Shown one piece after another: positions 8,737-16,248 of a stretch of DNA of 19,556 bases. The notes beneath the pieces were generated by a model. It was not told where the DNA came from, made no database searches, and saw only the letters and a list, made by a program, of their open reading frames with translations. The translations under genes were made by a program, and so were the position numbers. Position 1 is the stretch's first letter; each line of letters begins with the position of its first letter. Source of the stretch: CAYMEV01 sp964431655 [NCBI: uncultured bacterium] (GTDB taxonomy: Bacteria > CAYMEV01); the NCBI GenBank assembly GCA_964431655.1, contig CAYSKJ010000047.1, positions 1 to 19,556 of the forward strand. The letters run 5' to 3'.

Positions 8737-10335
8737 ATGGCAGACATCAAGGAGATATTAAAAATTGCTGGTCAGAATCTAAGAACTGCCCAGAACAGCA
8801 TGTTTTCAAGAAAATATGAAGAAGCGTCTTCGCTGGCCCAGAAAATACAGCAATCCCTGGAAAATGTGCAGGTTGAAGATCCTGATAATTTTCAGCTCAA
8901 AACATATATGAATCAACTTGAAAAATTAAAAAAGGATCTTGGGTCAAAAATGCAGAAAAGTACAAATGTTCAGCTGGAACCTGCAAAGCCTGTAATGACG
9001 TCAGATAAAAAGAGCGATCCAGCATCATTTCTGCAAAATGCATCACAGAACATAAGGAAGGCTCAGAACAGTATGTTCTCAAGAAGATACGACGAGGCAT
9101 TCTCTTTTGCCAGAGAAGCAGACAGGGCCCTGAATCAGGCTCAAAAGCATGACCCTGACAATGTTCAGCTAAAATCCATTTCAAACCAGCTTGCTAAACT
9201 GAGAAATGACCTTGATGCAAAGACCAAGACGAAGCCGAAGCAGGAAAATAATCCGTCAGACACTTCCGCATCTCAATCCAGGCTTCCTGCAGGAGTAGTG
9301 AAGAGAATACGCGATATAAAAGATTACCTTGAAGGGAAAAACCTCGTTTATGCAAGCCAGTCGCTCAAGGAGATCATAAACGGTTATTCTGGTAAATTTG
9401 ATGAGAATGATCCTGAATTCCAGGAAGCATTAAACGGTGTCAAGGCATTGGAAGCAGAACTGCAGGAGAATGCAGAAAGGCATGAAGAGGAAAAAGAAGA
9501 AAAGGAAAGGCAAAGAGCAGAGAGAAATGAACAGTCACAGGAATGGATAGATAAAATTAAATCACTTAAGCCATTTTCATATAATACCGAAGACATTGAT
9601 TCTATTCTGGAGCAGGAACAAGCTTATACAGCAGCATCAGAGCTTTTTGATAATTTAAGCAGGACTGTTTTTCCCTCCGGCAAGACAGAAATTCTCGAAT
9701 CCCTTGAAGCTGAACTTAAAAAAAATCTCTCCGGTTTTACTGATATTATAAATTCATGCCGTAGAACGCTCATAGACAAGGTAAAACAAAATATCCTGAA
9801 CAGGCTGGAATCATTGGACAAGACATTTGAGGGCAAGATTTATATTATTTCGGAAGGCAGTATAAAAGAATGTGAACAATGGATAGAGGAATTGATGCCC
9901 TTATCTGAAAGGCAAAAAGATGATATCCAGGGACTTAAAAATTTGTTTGAAGAGCTGAAAATAAAAAATAGTAAAAACAAAGAGATCCGTAAAAAACAGA
10001 TATTTTTAAAGGATCATCAGTATAACGGCCCGGACCTCGATGATATAAGGAGCAGGGCAGTCAAATTTGTAACCGATGCAGTTCCCGGTGCAGAGATAAT
10101 TAAGGTCATTGTCCAGCCTGAAGCCTGGAAAGAGATAAAAAGATGGGAACAATACGAACTTTCTCAGAGGTTTGTCACAAGAAGGGAGATCTACAGCCAG
10201 ATCGCCTGCAAAATAATAAAAGATTATAAGCTCTATGCAATATACATAACTCAGGAACTTAATTCTGACGGGTCATGGTCTCAACTGACCGGAAACGTCA
10301 TGTATATCGAGGATATGGCAAAGGAAAACATCTAA
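8737..10335 (+). CDS. Soluble helical repeat protein of unknown function
   Basis: I do not recognise this 532-residue protein. It has no signal peptide or membrane segment and is predicted to be cytosolic. The N-terminus holds a tandem duplication: residues 7-70 and 98-161 align without gaps at an offset of 91, sharing AQNSMFSR(K/R)Y(E/D)EA and DPDN(F/V)QLK. A diverged third unit lies near 186-240 (DYLEGKNLVYASQSLKE, then DPEFQEAL). The A...Y.EA...DP.N..L pattern resembles TPR-like helical hairpins that bind proteins. A charged Glu/Lys/Arg coiled coil covers about 240-268. A mixed alpha/beta C-terminal domain (about 430-527) has paired aromatic residues (EAWKEIKRWEQYE, then FVTRREIYSQIACKI) and resembles a compact folded domain of unknown type. 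It starts 9-10 nt after AGAGG, behind a strong promoter, as the first gene of a plus-strand cassette. Scaffold or sensor for the downstream radical-SAM protein is only a guess. Confidence 0.9.
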   Translation: MADIKEILKIAGQNLRTAQNSMFSRKYEEASSLAQKIQQSLENVQVEDPDNFQLKTYMNQLEKLKKDLGSKMQKSTNVQLEPAKPVMTSDKKSDPASFLQNASQNIRKAQNSMFSRRYDEAFSFAREADRALNQAQKHDPDNVQLKSISNQLAKLRNDLDAKTKTKPKQENNPSDTSASQSRLPAGVVKRIRDIKDYLEGKNLVYASQSLKEIINGYSGKFDENDPEFQEALNGVKALEAELQENAERHEEEKEEKERQRAERNEQSQEWIDKIKSLKPFSYNTEDIDSILEQEQAYTAASELFDNLSRTVFPSGKTEILESLEAELKKNLSGFTDIINSCRRTLIDKVKQNILNRLESLDKTFEGKIYIISEGSIKECEQWIEELMPLSERQKDDIQGLKNLFEELKIKNSKNKEIRKKQIFLKDHQYNGPDLDDIRSRAVKFVTDAVPGAEIIKVIVQPEAWKEIKRWEQYELSQRFVTRREIYSQIACKIIKDYKLYAIYITQELNSDGSWSQLTGNVMYIEDMAKENI

Positions 10336-10404
10336 TTAAAGGATGCAGTAAAAATATGCATTTGCGCAGGTGTTTCTTTGAGCTTAATGGAGATTTTCTA
10401 GATT

Positions 10405-10629
10405 ATGAATCCGTATCAAGCTGATGAGATTATTGATATTGACCAGGTCAAAGATTATCTTAATGCAATGTCAGACAGAAATTATGATCCTTATAATAAT
10501 CAAATTCATGTTTATAAAGCAAGTGAAGTCTTAAAAGTATTAGACAATAATGGAATGTTAGATTATTCTAAGATCAAAGGCAATCTTTTTGCGACGGCAG
10601 ACATGGCCTTTATTAAAAATAGCTCTTAA
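10405..10629 (+). CDS. Small hypothetical protein, possibly truncated by an in-frame stop
   Basis: This 74-residue acidic protein (MNPYQADEIIDIDQVKDYL at the N-terminus) matches no family I know. The ribosome-binding site is poor: GGAG lies 12 nt upstream. After the TAA at 10627-10629 the same frame stays open for 29 more codons with protein-like composition (KDSRLYLSCSEDEIREIVRF). It ends in a TAA that abuts the ATG of the radical-SAM gene. That tail has no ATG, GTG or TTG, so it could not be started on its own. The simplest reading is an original protein of about 104 residues with a recent nonsense mutation; readthrough or a sequencing error is also possible. It lies 69 nt after the repeat protein and is probably co-transcribed. 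Confidence 0.6.
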   Translation: MNPYQADEIIDIDQVKDYLNAMSDRNYDPYNNQIHVYKASEVLKVLDNNGMLDYSKIKGNLFATADMAFIKNSS

Positions 10630-10719
10630 TGCCGCAAAATAACGCTCAAAGACAGTAGGCTTTATCTGTCCTGTTCAGAGGATGAAATAAGAGAGATAGT
10701 CAGGTTCAATAAATTATAA

Positions 10720-11457
10720 ATGAACTGTGTCAGTGATTTTGTCAAAAGGAAGACCCTCATATACAGATCAAAAGTGCCGGGCTGTGATCATGCTGTAAAT
10801 CATGTACAGGGGTGTTCTCACGGATGCAGATATCCCTGTTATGCATTTTTGATGTCTGTTAAATTCGGAAAAGCAAAGGACTATCAGGACTGGATAAAAC
10901 CTAAGCTCGTCCTGAATGCTGTTGAAATCATTGCAAATGAAATTTCAAAGAAAAGACAAAGGGTACATAAGGTTAACCTGTGTCTTATGACCGATCCGTT
11001 TATGTACGGCTATGAGGACATACAAAGCACCAGCCTTGAAATCATAAGGATCCTGAACGAGGCAGATATATCATGTTCTGTTTTGACAAAAGGACTGCTT
11101 CCCATTGAGCTGTCAGACATGTCAAAAAATAATACATACGGGATTTCGCTTGTTTCTGTCAGCGATGAATTCCGGAAAAAATACGAGCCCGGGGCATCAA
11201 ATTACAATGAAAGGATAGACTGCCTGAGAAAGTTAAAAGATCGGGGATGCAGAACCTATGTGCATATGGAGCCCTATCCCCCCCCTAATATCTTCAAGCA
11301 GGATATTGACAGGATATTAAAAAACATCAGTTTCGCTGATGAAATAGATGTCGGCAGGCTTAATTATAATAATGAGGCAGCAAAATATGAGGGGCTGAGG
11401 GATTTTTACTCAAGCCTGCAAAAACGTGTTAATGATCATGTAAATAAGCGGTTTTAA
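10720..11457 (+). CDS. Radical SAM protein, spore-photoproduct-lyase-like (COG1533 type) with CX3CX3C cluster motif
   Basis: The 245-residue protein resembles the SplB/COG1533 branch of radical SAM enzymes: VQGCSHGCRYPCYAF near the N-terminus, CLMTDPFMYGYEDIQSTSLE with the family's TDP and VLTKG steps, then EPGASNYNERIDCLRKLKDR and a HMEPYPPP segment. The iron-sulfur cysteines are Cys32, Cys36 and Cys40, giving CX3CX3C instead of the usual CX3CX2C because a Pro is inserted before the last Cys. All three cysteines are present, so a 4Fe-4S cluster and radical chemistry on SAM remain plausible. The substrate is unknown. It may be shorter than a full TIM barrel. The start codon directly follows the TAA of the upstream frame, and I see no strong ribosome-binding site, which suggests translational coupling. 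Third and last gene of the cassette; I see no clear terminator after it. Confidence 0.85.
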   Translation: MNCVSDFVKRKTLIYRSKVPGCDHAVNHVQGCSHGCRYPCYAFLMSVKFGKAKDYQDWIKPKLVLNAVEIIANEISKKRQRVHKVNLCLMTDPFMYGYEDIQSTSLEIIRILNEADISCSVLTKGLLPIELSDMSKNNTYGISLVSVSDEFRKKYEPGASNYNERIDCLRKLKDRGCRTYVHMEPYPPPNIFKQDIDRILKNISFADEIDVGRLNYNNEAAKYEGLRDFYSSLQKRVNDHVNKRF

Positions 11458-11510
11458 TCTTATAATATATTTGTGCAGATTTACTGTGCTCATCGCTGAT
11501 ATTTCTGTTT

Positions 11511-11721
11511 AATTTAAAAAAGCATCCGCTTGCTGATATGGATCAGGGGTAAAAATGAGGTTTATCCATTAGCTATCTTTTGAAAATTACTTCCCTTATC
11601 TTATAGCTCAGGCTTCTGCCATCCCCGGATATGCCTGCCTCTTTCGGTGAAATGCAGTAATCAAATTCCAGGTCCAGGTAAATCACCAGCTGTCTGAAAT
11701 CTCTTTCTTCCAGGGGAATCT
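11511..11721 (-). repeat. Direct repeat copy 2 (3' end of the GT-C pseudogene plus its terminator region)
   Basis: This segment matches 8424-8621 in the same orientation. Shared blocks include the hairpin core, GATCAGGGGTAAAAATGAGG, the stretch encoding the protein tail, GGTGAAATGCAGTAATCAAA and CAGGGGAATCT. Copy 2 carries about 13 extra bases near 11630-11644. Together the copies bracket the 2.9-kb cassette at 8622-11510. By-eye identity is roughly 80-85 percent. Confidence 0.85.
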
Positions 11722-12947
11722 CCCTCCGTTTGAGGAAAGACATCCTTTAAGAGGAATGCCTTAATGTCCGGGTCATCCATGCGGTAATACTCACGGGGCA
11801 TGCAGGCTGAGCTGTCCAGGGTAAATAGAACAGTGCTTTCTGCAGAAACGGGGAATATCCTCCCCACCCGCTGAAGATAATCCTCCATGATATCACTGCC
11901 CTGGAATTTGTGCTTCAATCTGCCCAGTTCTCTTTTATGAACAGCTATGTATCTTAGATTCGCAAGGCTTACAAAGCCCGGAGCTATATCGAAAGCCTCC
12001 TTTATGAGCTCATCATCGGGCGGGTTTCCCCCGCCTGCATATTAATAAATGCCCTGAACAGGGGCAAATGGGTAAAATAATTGAAAACATAGGGGGAGGG
12101 TTTTGAGACATAACCGTTTATCTCCCTCTTATTATGAAAAGGGCGATAATACATATATATATAACAGAAAAAACATCCACATGCCCCTTGGCCCAGAGCC
12201 AGGACACAGGCATTTCCAGAACCGAGCAGTCCTCTTTATCCCTGCGTATTGCAGCAAAGTGGGAAGATATATTATCATATTCAGGTGCAGTTTCAATGGG
12301 TATCTTGAGGTACTCGGCAAAAATAAGAAAACACAGTAAAAAATATATTGTATGAACTGCCATCTTTTTATTTACTGATTTTATCCTGGATGAGACAGTA
12401 TCGGCAACAGACCGGAAATTTAAACCTATGAAGACTTCAAGGGAGAAAAAGACAAAGCCTGAAAATACATATTGAAATACCCACCGGATGAAACCATTCT
12501 TATCCTTACCGGGTTGAAGGCAAATATCATCCCTGCAATGAAGACTGACGGCCTGTCTTTTGTGAGATAAAGAACAAACCTGAACATAAACACCCCTGCA
12601 AGGAAGAAAGAAAGAAATGCAATGAGGTTGTAGACGAAAACCGGACCAAGCAGATGATAAAAAGGCATGGTAAGCACAATAGGGAAGATGGCGAAGGTAT
12701 GGAACACACCGCTGAAGGAAAAGGGGTAAAACAGGTAATCAATGGTATAGATATCCTTAAACTCAATAATGCACTTGTTTCCCCACCATATATTACAGAT
12801 AAACTGGTATTTGTCGCCGTATACCGATACAGGACTGGAAAAGAAATGTGTAAAAGCAGGGCAGGTCATAATAATCGTCAGAGCAAAAAAGGCCATGTAT
12901 TTTATGATATCCGGGCAATTATTTATTAATCGCCTCTTTAGCCTCAC
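11573..12947 (-). pseudogene. GT-C-like polytopic membrane glycosyltransferase, broken by several frameshifts
   Basis: Reading from a GTG at 12947, the protein hops between frames. Segment 1 (12947 to about 12490) has several membrane helices and ends its conserved run in FAFNPVRIRM. Segment 2 (about 12490-12170) gives FAEYLKIPIE and CSVLEMPVSW. Segment 3 (about 12166-12012) gives MYYRPFHNKREINGYVSK and FNYFTHLPLFRAF. Segment 4 (about 12030-11700) gives LANLRYIAVHKREL and LFTLDSSACMPREYY. Segment 5 (to 11573) gives LEERDFRQLVIYLDLEFDY and SYKIREVIFKR. These pieces occur in the expected order for large membrane proteins resembling GT-C/YfhO-type glycosyltransferases (NPYR-like, VLDLP-like, GGYVSR-like and RYVVVH-like motifs). 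At least four frame changes are needed, and central helices seem to be missing, so the gene is dead. It starts 3 nt after the intact GT2 gene, its likely partner. Confidence 0.85.
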
Positions 12948-12950
12948 TGT

Positions 12951-13676
12951 TCAGCCCATTATTTCATCGGGCTTAAAGCTTTTTGAGAAGGGACTGCCGG
13001 TTTTCAGGGCAAACCTCCTTTTCATAAGAAAAATAAGGTTTCTGATGCCGTCCTTGTAGGCATACAGTTTTGTTTCCCCAACTCTTTCCCGGTAATTTAT
13101 GTGATATTCGGCTGATTTTACCTCTTTACGGGTGAAGGCTTCTATCTTTATCTCCTCGGAAAAGGGCATGCCCCTTGAAGTCAGGGGTATAATATCCAGT
13201 ATCTTTCTCTTGAATACCCACATCCCTGACTGGCTGTCAAACAGCTTAAGGCCGAAAAGCAGGTTTGTCGCAAGGGTGAGTACCCTGTTGCCGAAAACAT
13301 TCCTGGAGCTCATGGCATTGCTGTTGATAAGGGGGAATCTTCTGCAGGACACAAAATCAAGATTCTCACTGATGATGAAATCCAGGACCTCCGGGATTGC
13401 CTCCAGGGGGTAGGTTCCGTCCCCGTCGAGGGTGCATATTATATCCGAGCAGGCATGGTAAAAACCTGTCTTTATTGCATTCCCGTATCCCTTGGACCGG
13501 GCAAATACCACCTTTGCCCCGTGGTGCCTGCCGACTTCGGATGTTCTGTCGGAGGAATTGTTGTCAACCACGATAAATTCATCAATGGAATCAAGTTTTT
13601 TTGCCAGGAGTTTTTTAAGCCCTTCTTCTTCATTATAGCACGGCACAACAAGGGATACTGATATACCCTTATGCAT
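12951..13676 (-). CDS. GT2 glycosyltransferase, polyprenyl-phosphate sugar synthase (DPM1)-like
   Basis: This 241-residue GT-A fold enzyme has VVPCYNEEEG (10-19), VVDNNSSDRT (36-45) for nucleotide-sugar binding, and the metal-binding acidic motif LDGDGTYP (83-90). QSGMWVFKR and the RVGETKLYAYKDG acceptor region follow, as in dolichyl/polyprenyl-phosphate mannose or glucose synthases. It has no C-terminal membrane helices. By family it would load a sugar from a nucleotide donor onto undecaprenyl phosphate on the inner face of the membrane. The next gene downstream, a GT-C-like transferase of the kind that uses such lipid-linked sugars, is a pseudogene, so this enzyme may have lost its partner. 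A TATAAT box lies at 13706-13701, without a clear -35, and GGGAG is 13 nt before the ATG. Confidence 0.9.
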   Translation of the reverse strand: MHKGISVSLVVPCYNEEEGLKKLLAKKLDSIDEFIVVDNNSSDRTSEVGRHHGAKVVFARSKGYGNAIKTGFYHACSDIICTLDGDGTYPLEAIPEVLDFIISENLDFVSCRRFPLINSNAMSSRNVFGNRVLTLATNLLFGLKLFDSQSGMWVFKRKILDIIPLTSRGMPFSEEIKIEAFTRKEVKSAEYHINYRERVGETKLYAYKDGIRNLIFLMKRRFALKTGSPFSKSFKPDEIMG

Positions 13677-13764
13677 ACTATTATTTTGTCTCCCTACTTA
13701 ATTATAAACAAATAGCAGGATAAGCTTTTTACTCTGGATTGGTCAAGAAAAATCATGGAATACA

Positions 13765-13798
13765 GACATGCAGATGGCGGAAACCGCTTCTGCATGTT
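13765..13798. other. Stable hairpin between the ChbG-like and GT2 genes
   Basis: CATGCAGA (13767-13774) pairs with TCTGCATG (13789-13796), extended by one A-T pair. Inside, GCGG-AAA-CCGC forms a second stem, separated by a small unequal internal loop. On the minus strand it directly follows the stop of the deacetylase-like gene. There is no adjacent T-run, so it is a weak candidate as an intrinsic terminator; mRNA processing or protection of the upstream transcript is an alternative. Confidence 0.45.
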
Positions 13799-14580
13799 CA
13801 GCGGGAGGGATAGTTCAGTATAAACTTCCTTAATTCTTCCAGCTCTCTGCTTCGTTTTTCAGGATTGTCCGGCTTAATATAGCGGAATTCTGTAAAATCC
13901 AGCTTTTCTTCATTGAGGGCTGGATGCCAGATTACCTCTCTTTTTTTATTTCGGGTGAGTTTTATTATTTTTTTATGGTCCATCTTGAAAACATAGTTTA
14001 CACCGAAGCAGGGGTATCCTTTAGGCCTGTTTATAAGGGCAAAAACCCTGAGAATGAGAATTTTAGGCAGTGCAGCGGGATCCAGAAATATGCCGGGATC
14101 GTCGGTGATTTTCTGGTGCGGGTTCCTTATATATTCAATGCGGTATTTTCTCCTATGCTTTTGTAAAAGCCTGTATATCCACGGTATGCTGTGAAGATGA
14201 AGGTGGCTGTCAATATGGGTCAGTTTTCCAAACCATGACAGGACTTTTTCAACCTGATGCTCCAGCTCTCTCTCTACAGCTTTTTTTGTCTTTTTCCCGG
14301 GAAACAGAAAACTTTGCCAGCTTCGGTTAAAGAAGCCTTTTTTATCTGTAAGGATGCCCGGCCCCAGTGAGGATCTGCCTTCAAGGACATTGAAATGCAG
14401 GCCTGACATGCACAGGTGGCTGTTTAGGTACTCAGTACCCGGTATCAGATAATTGGAAAGCCATGAGCAGTAAACGGGCACTCCCAGGGATGCAATCCTG
14501 ACAGCTCCCCTTTCAATCCCGGGGTAGAGGCCCAGATCATCAAGGGTAATGCGAAGGTCCGTGAGATTATAGCACTTCAT
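13798..14580 (-). CDS. ChbG/HpnK (YdjC-like) family carbohydrate deacetylase
   Basis: The 260-residue protein shows the YdjC-family signatures: DDLGL at 14-18 (the metal-binding Asp pair), GLHFNVLEG at 60-68, THIDSHLHLHSIP at 121-133 with the metal His residues, and a late VIWHPAL that matches the family's C-terminal HP motif. Members remove acetyl groups from N-acetylated sugars such as chitooligosaccharides or hopanoid/lipid-linked GlcNAc. In this cluster the substrate is more likely a lipid-linked or surface glycan than a dietary sugar (inference from the GT2 and GT-C neighbours). Its ATG lies inside the end of the GNAT gene (14-nt overlap), so the two are translationally coupled. Confidence 0.87.
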   Translation of the reverse strand: MKCYNLTDLRITLDDLGLYPGIERGAVRIASLGVPVYCSWLSNYLIPGTEYLNSHLCMSGLHFNVLEGRSSLGPGILTDKKGFFNRSWQSFLFPGKKTKKAVERELEHQVEKVLSWFGKLTHIDSHLHLHSIPWIYRLLQKHRRKYRIEYIRNPHQKITDDPGIFLDPAALPKILILRVFALINRPKGYPCFGVNYVFKMDHKKIIKLTRNKKREVIWHPALNEEKLDFTEFRYIKPDNPEKRSRELEELRKFILNYPSR

Positions 14581-15592
14581 AGTCGCCGAAAGAAAAGGAC
14601 ATTACCGGGCTTTTGCCGGTTATATCCCGGTTTATGGGGTATACCTCCAGTGGGAATCGCCTGGGGCTGAGCCTGACAGGAACAAAAAACCTTCCCTTAA
14701 GGCAGTCTGAGTATGGATGGGAAAGATTTATATCTTCAAGCATCATCAAAAAGTTGGCTTTATCCTTCAGACAGGATTTCAGGTCTTTAAGCAGGGGGTT
14801 GAATATCTTCCTGGAGCCGGCGGTTGTCTTTAAAATGACTGCAGGCTTCATGCCAAAAAGCTTTAGGAAGCGGATAATTATACATTCATCCAGTTCTTTG
14901 TGGCGGAGTACGTAGTATTTCCTTGTGGGGTGGTTGATGTAGCGCCATTTTAGCTGTTCAGCATCCAGAGGTGTATGCCAGATTCCATCAAGCTCTCTGT
15001 CCCTGATTGTGGAACCTGGAATGTTTTCCTCCTTAATTATTTCAAAGAGTGAATTATCCGGGAGATCAAGGGGGATATCCTCGGTTGTTCCCATTATATC
15101 TATCTTTTCCTTGTGAAGCATCTCTTTTACAAAGCCTGTGAAGGATACGGGGATAAGCACAAGCCTGAAATCTCTCAGGTGATCAAAGCCTGTTTTTATG
15201 AATCCGGGAAGGCTTGCAGGATTGGGATAGGCCCAGATAAATGGAATCCCGGTTTTCCTGCAGTCATCCAGGAGCATTGTGAATATTTTTAAAAAATGCC
15301 CCTGCTTGCGGTAATCCGGCATTGTGCACCCATTGGACATTATGCCGATAGTATGCTCCCTGCCATTAAGCCTTGCTCTCTGGAAGGTTATAAAGAGCTG
15401 GGAAGCCGGGATATCCCCGTCATAGGCTATGTAACCCATGGCCTTTTTAAAGGGGTTATCAATATATAGCCATTTCAGGAATTTGCTGTTTAATGCGGTA
15501 GGATCGGTGAAATTGGCCTTCATTAAACGGCAGCTGTCAAGAAAGGTCCTGTCGGTTGTATCAGGAACGAACCTTTTATAGTCTATACTCAT
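14567..15592 (-). CDS. GNAT-family N-acetyltransferase
   Basis: This 341-residue protein has an N-terminal GNAT domain: KWLYIDNPF, an MGYIAYDGDIPASQ beta segment, and the acetyl-CoA pyrophosphate loop in YRKQGHFLKI (94-103), followed by WAYPNPASLPGFIKTGF. The last position of the usual Q/RxxGxG/A loop is Phe here. The C-terminal half (about 190-341) includes a second WRYINHPTRKYYVLRHKEL segment, suggesting a double-GNAT layout. Acceptor unknown. Being coupled to a sugar deacetylase and next to glycosyltransferases, it may acylate an amino sugar of a surface glycan (inference). An in-frame TAA lies four codons upstream, which limits the start to the ATG at 15592. AGAGG touches the ATG, so the ribosome-binding site is suboptimal. 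Confidence 0.82.
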   Translation of the reverse strand: MSIDYKRFVPDTTDRTFLDSCRLMKANFTDPTALNSKFLKWLYIDNPFKKAMGYIAYDGDIPASQLFITFQRARLNGREHTIGIMSNGCTMPDYRKQGHFLKIFTMLLDDCRKTGIPFIWAYPNPASLPGFIKTGFDHLRDFRLVLIPVSFTGFVKEMLHKEKIDIMGTTEDIPLDLPDNSLFEIIKEENIPGSTIRDRELDGIWHTPLDAEQLKWRYINHPTRKYYVLRHKELDECIIIRFLKLFGMKPAVILKTTAGSRKIFNPLLKDLKSCLKDKANFLMMLEDINLSHPYSDCLKGRFFVPVRLSPRRFPLEVYPINRDITGKSPVMSFSFGDYEVL

Positions 15593-15655
15593 CCTCTGGC
15601 CTTATAGCTGATATTTTGAATTCAGTACACGATGCCGGCCAAGCTCAGCCGGGTT

Positions 15656-16177
15656 TCAATGTGCCTTTTCATCCAGGGAAAGGTCTTTTTTCAGTTTTCT
15701 CAGGATAAAGGTCTTTTTTATTCCCTTAACATAATCAATGAAAAGCCTTCCCCTCAGATGGTCAATCTCATGCTGGAGGACTATACTTTTATAGCCGGAG
15801 CCCTCGGTTATTCTTTCATTGTTTGATAGGTCACGGTAAGAGACCTTTACCCATTCATAACGGGGTATGGTGGCCCTAATTCCTGGAACACTCAGACAGC
15901 CTTCCTCGCTTTCAATGGTCTGGTTGCTGTGTTCAATGATTTCAGGGTTGATAAGGTACATGGCGTCTTTTTCATCCTCTCCGAAAGACGGGTCAATAAC
16001 AATGAGGTTGATGTTCTTCCCGATCTGGGGTGCTGCAAGGCCGATCCCTATACTGCGGTACATTGTTTCAAACATGTCGTCTATGAGGGCGCTGGTACTT
16101 TCATCGGGAGTTCTGATATCTGAACTGTCATTTCTTAAAATGGGATTTCCATATATTGTAATGTCCAATAAAGCCAT
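15656..16177 (-). CDS. def: Peptide deformylase
   Basis: Def removes the N-formyl group from nascent proteins at the ribosome exit; it is a metal-dependent (Fe2+) hydrolase. All three motifs are intact: GIGLAAPQIG (44-53), EGCLS (92-96) with the metal-binding Cys94, and QHEIDHL (135-141) with His136, catalytic Glu137 and His140. Length is 173 residues, typical of type 1 enzymes. The frame stays open upstream to 16273, but that part runs through the tRNA gene. The ATG at 16177 has GGAGAG 7 nt upstream and begins at the conserved first strand, so it is the start. It lies 71 nt downstream of tRNA-Thr. Its usual partner fmt is 7.3 kb further along in the same direction. Confidence 0.97.
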   Translation of the reverse strand: MALLDITIYGNPILRNDSSDIRTPDESTSALIDDMFETMYRSIGIGLAAPQIGKNINLIVIDPSFGEDEKDAMYLINPEIIEHSNQTIESEEGCLSVPGIRATIPRYEWVKVSYRDLSNNERITEGSGYKSIVLQHEIDHLRGRLFIDYVKGIKKTFILRKLKKDLSLDEKAH

Positions 16178-16248
16178 AAATACTCTCCGGTTTATATTTA
16201 ATAATAAATAAATATACGCAGACGCCGCATTATGTTTAATTTTTTTTA

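Noticed and set aside
10627-10629. Recoded TAA (alternative genetic code)
   Set aside because: Other genes here (lapA-like, rqcP-like, M23) end properly at TAA at normal family lengths, so TAA is a real stop in this organism.
8424-11721. Direct repeats as ends of an insertion sequence
   Set aside because: They encode a GT-C protein tail, are direct instead of inverted, are far too long for target-site duplications, and no transposase lies between them.
12103-12339. Plus-strand frame of 78 codons
   Set aside because: It is antisense to the recognisable pieces of the GT-C pseudogene and shows no motifs.
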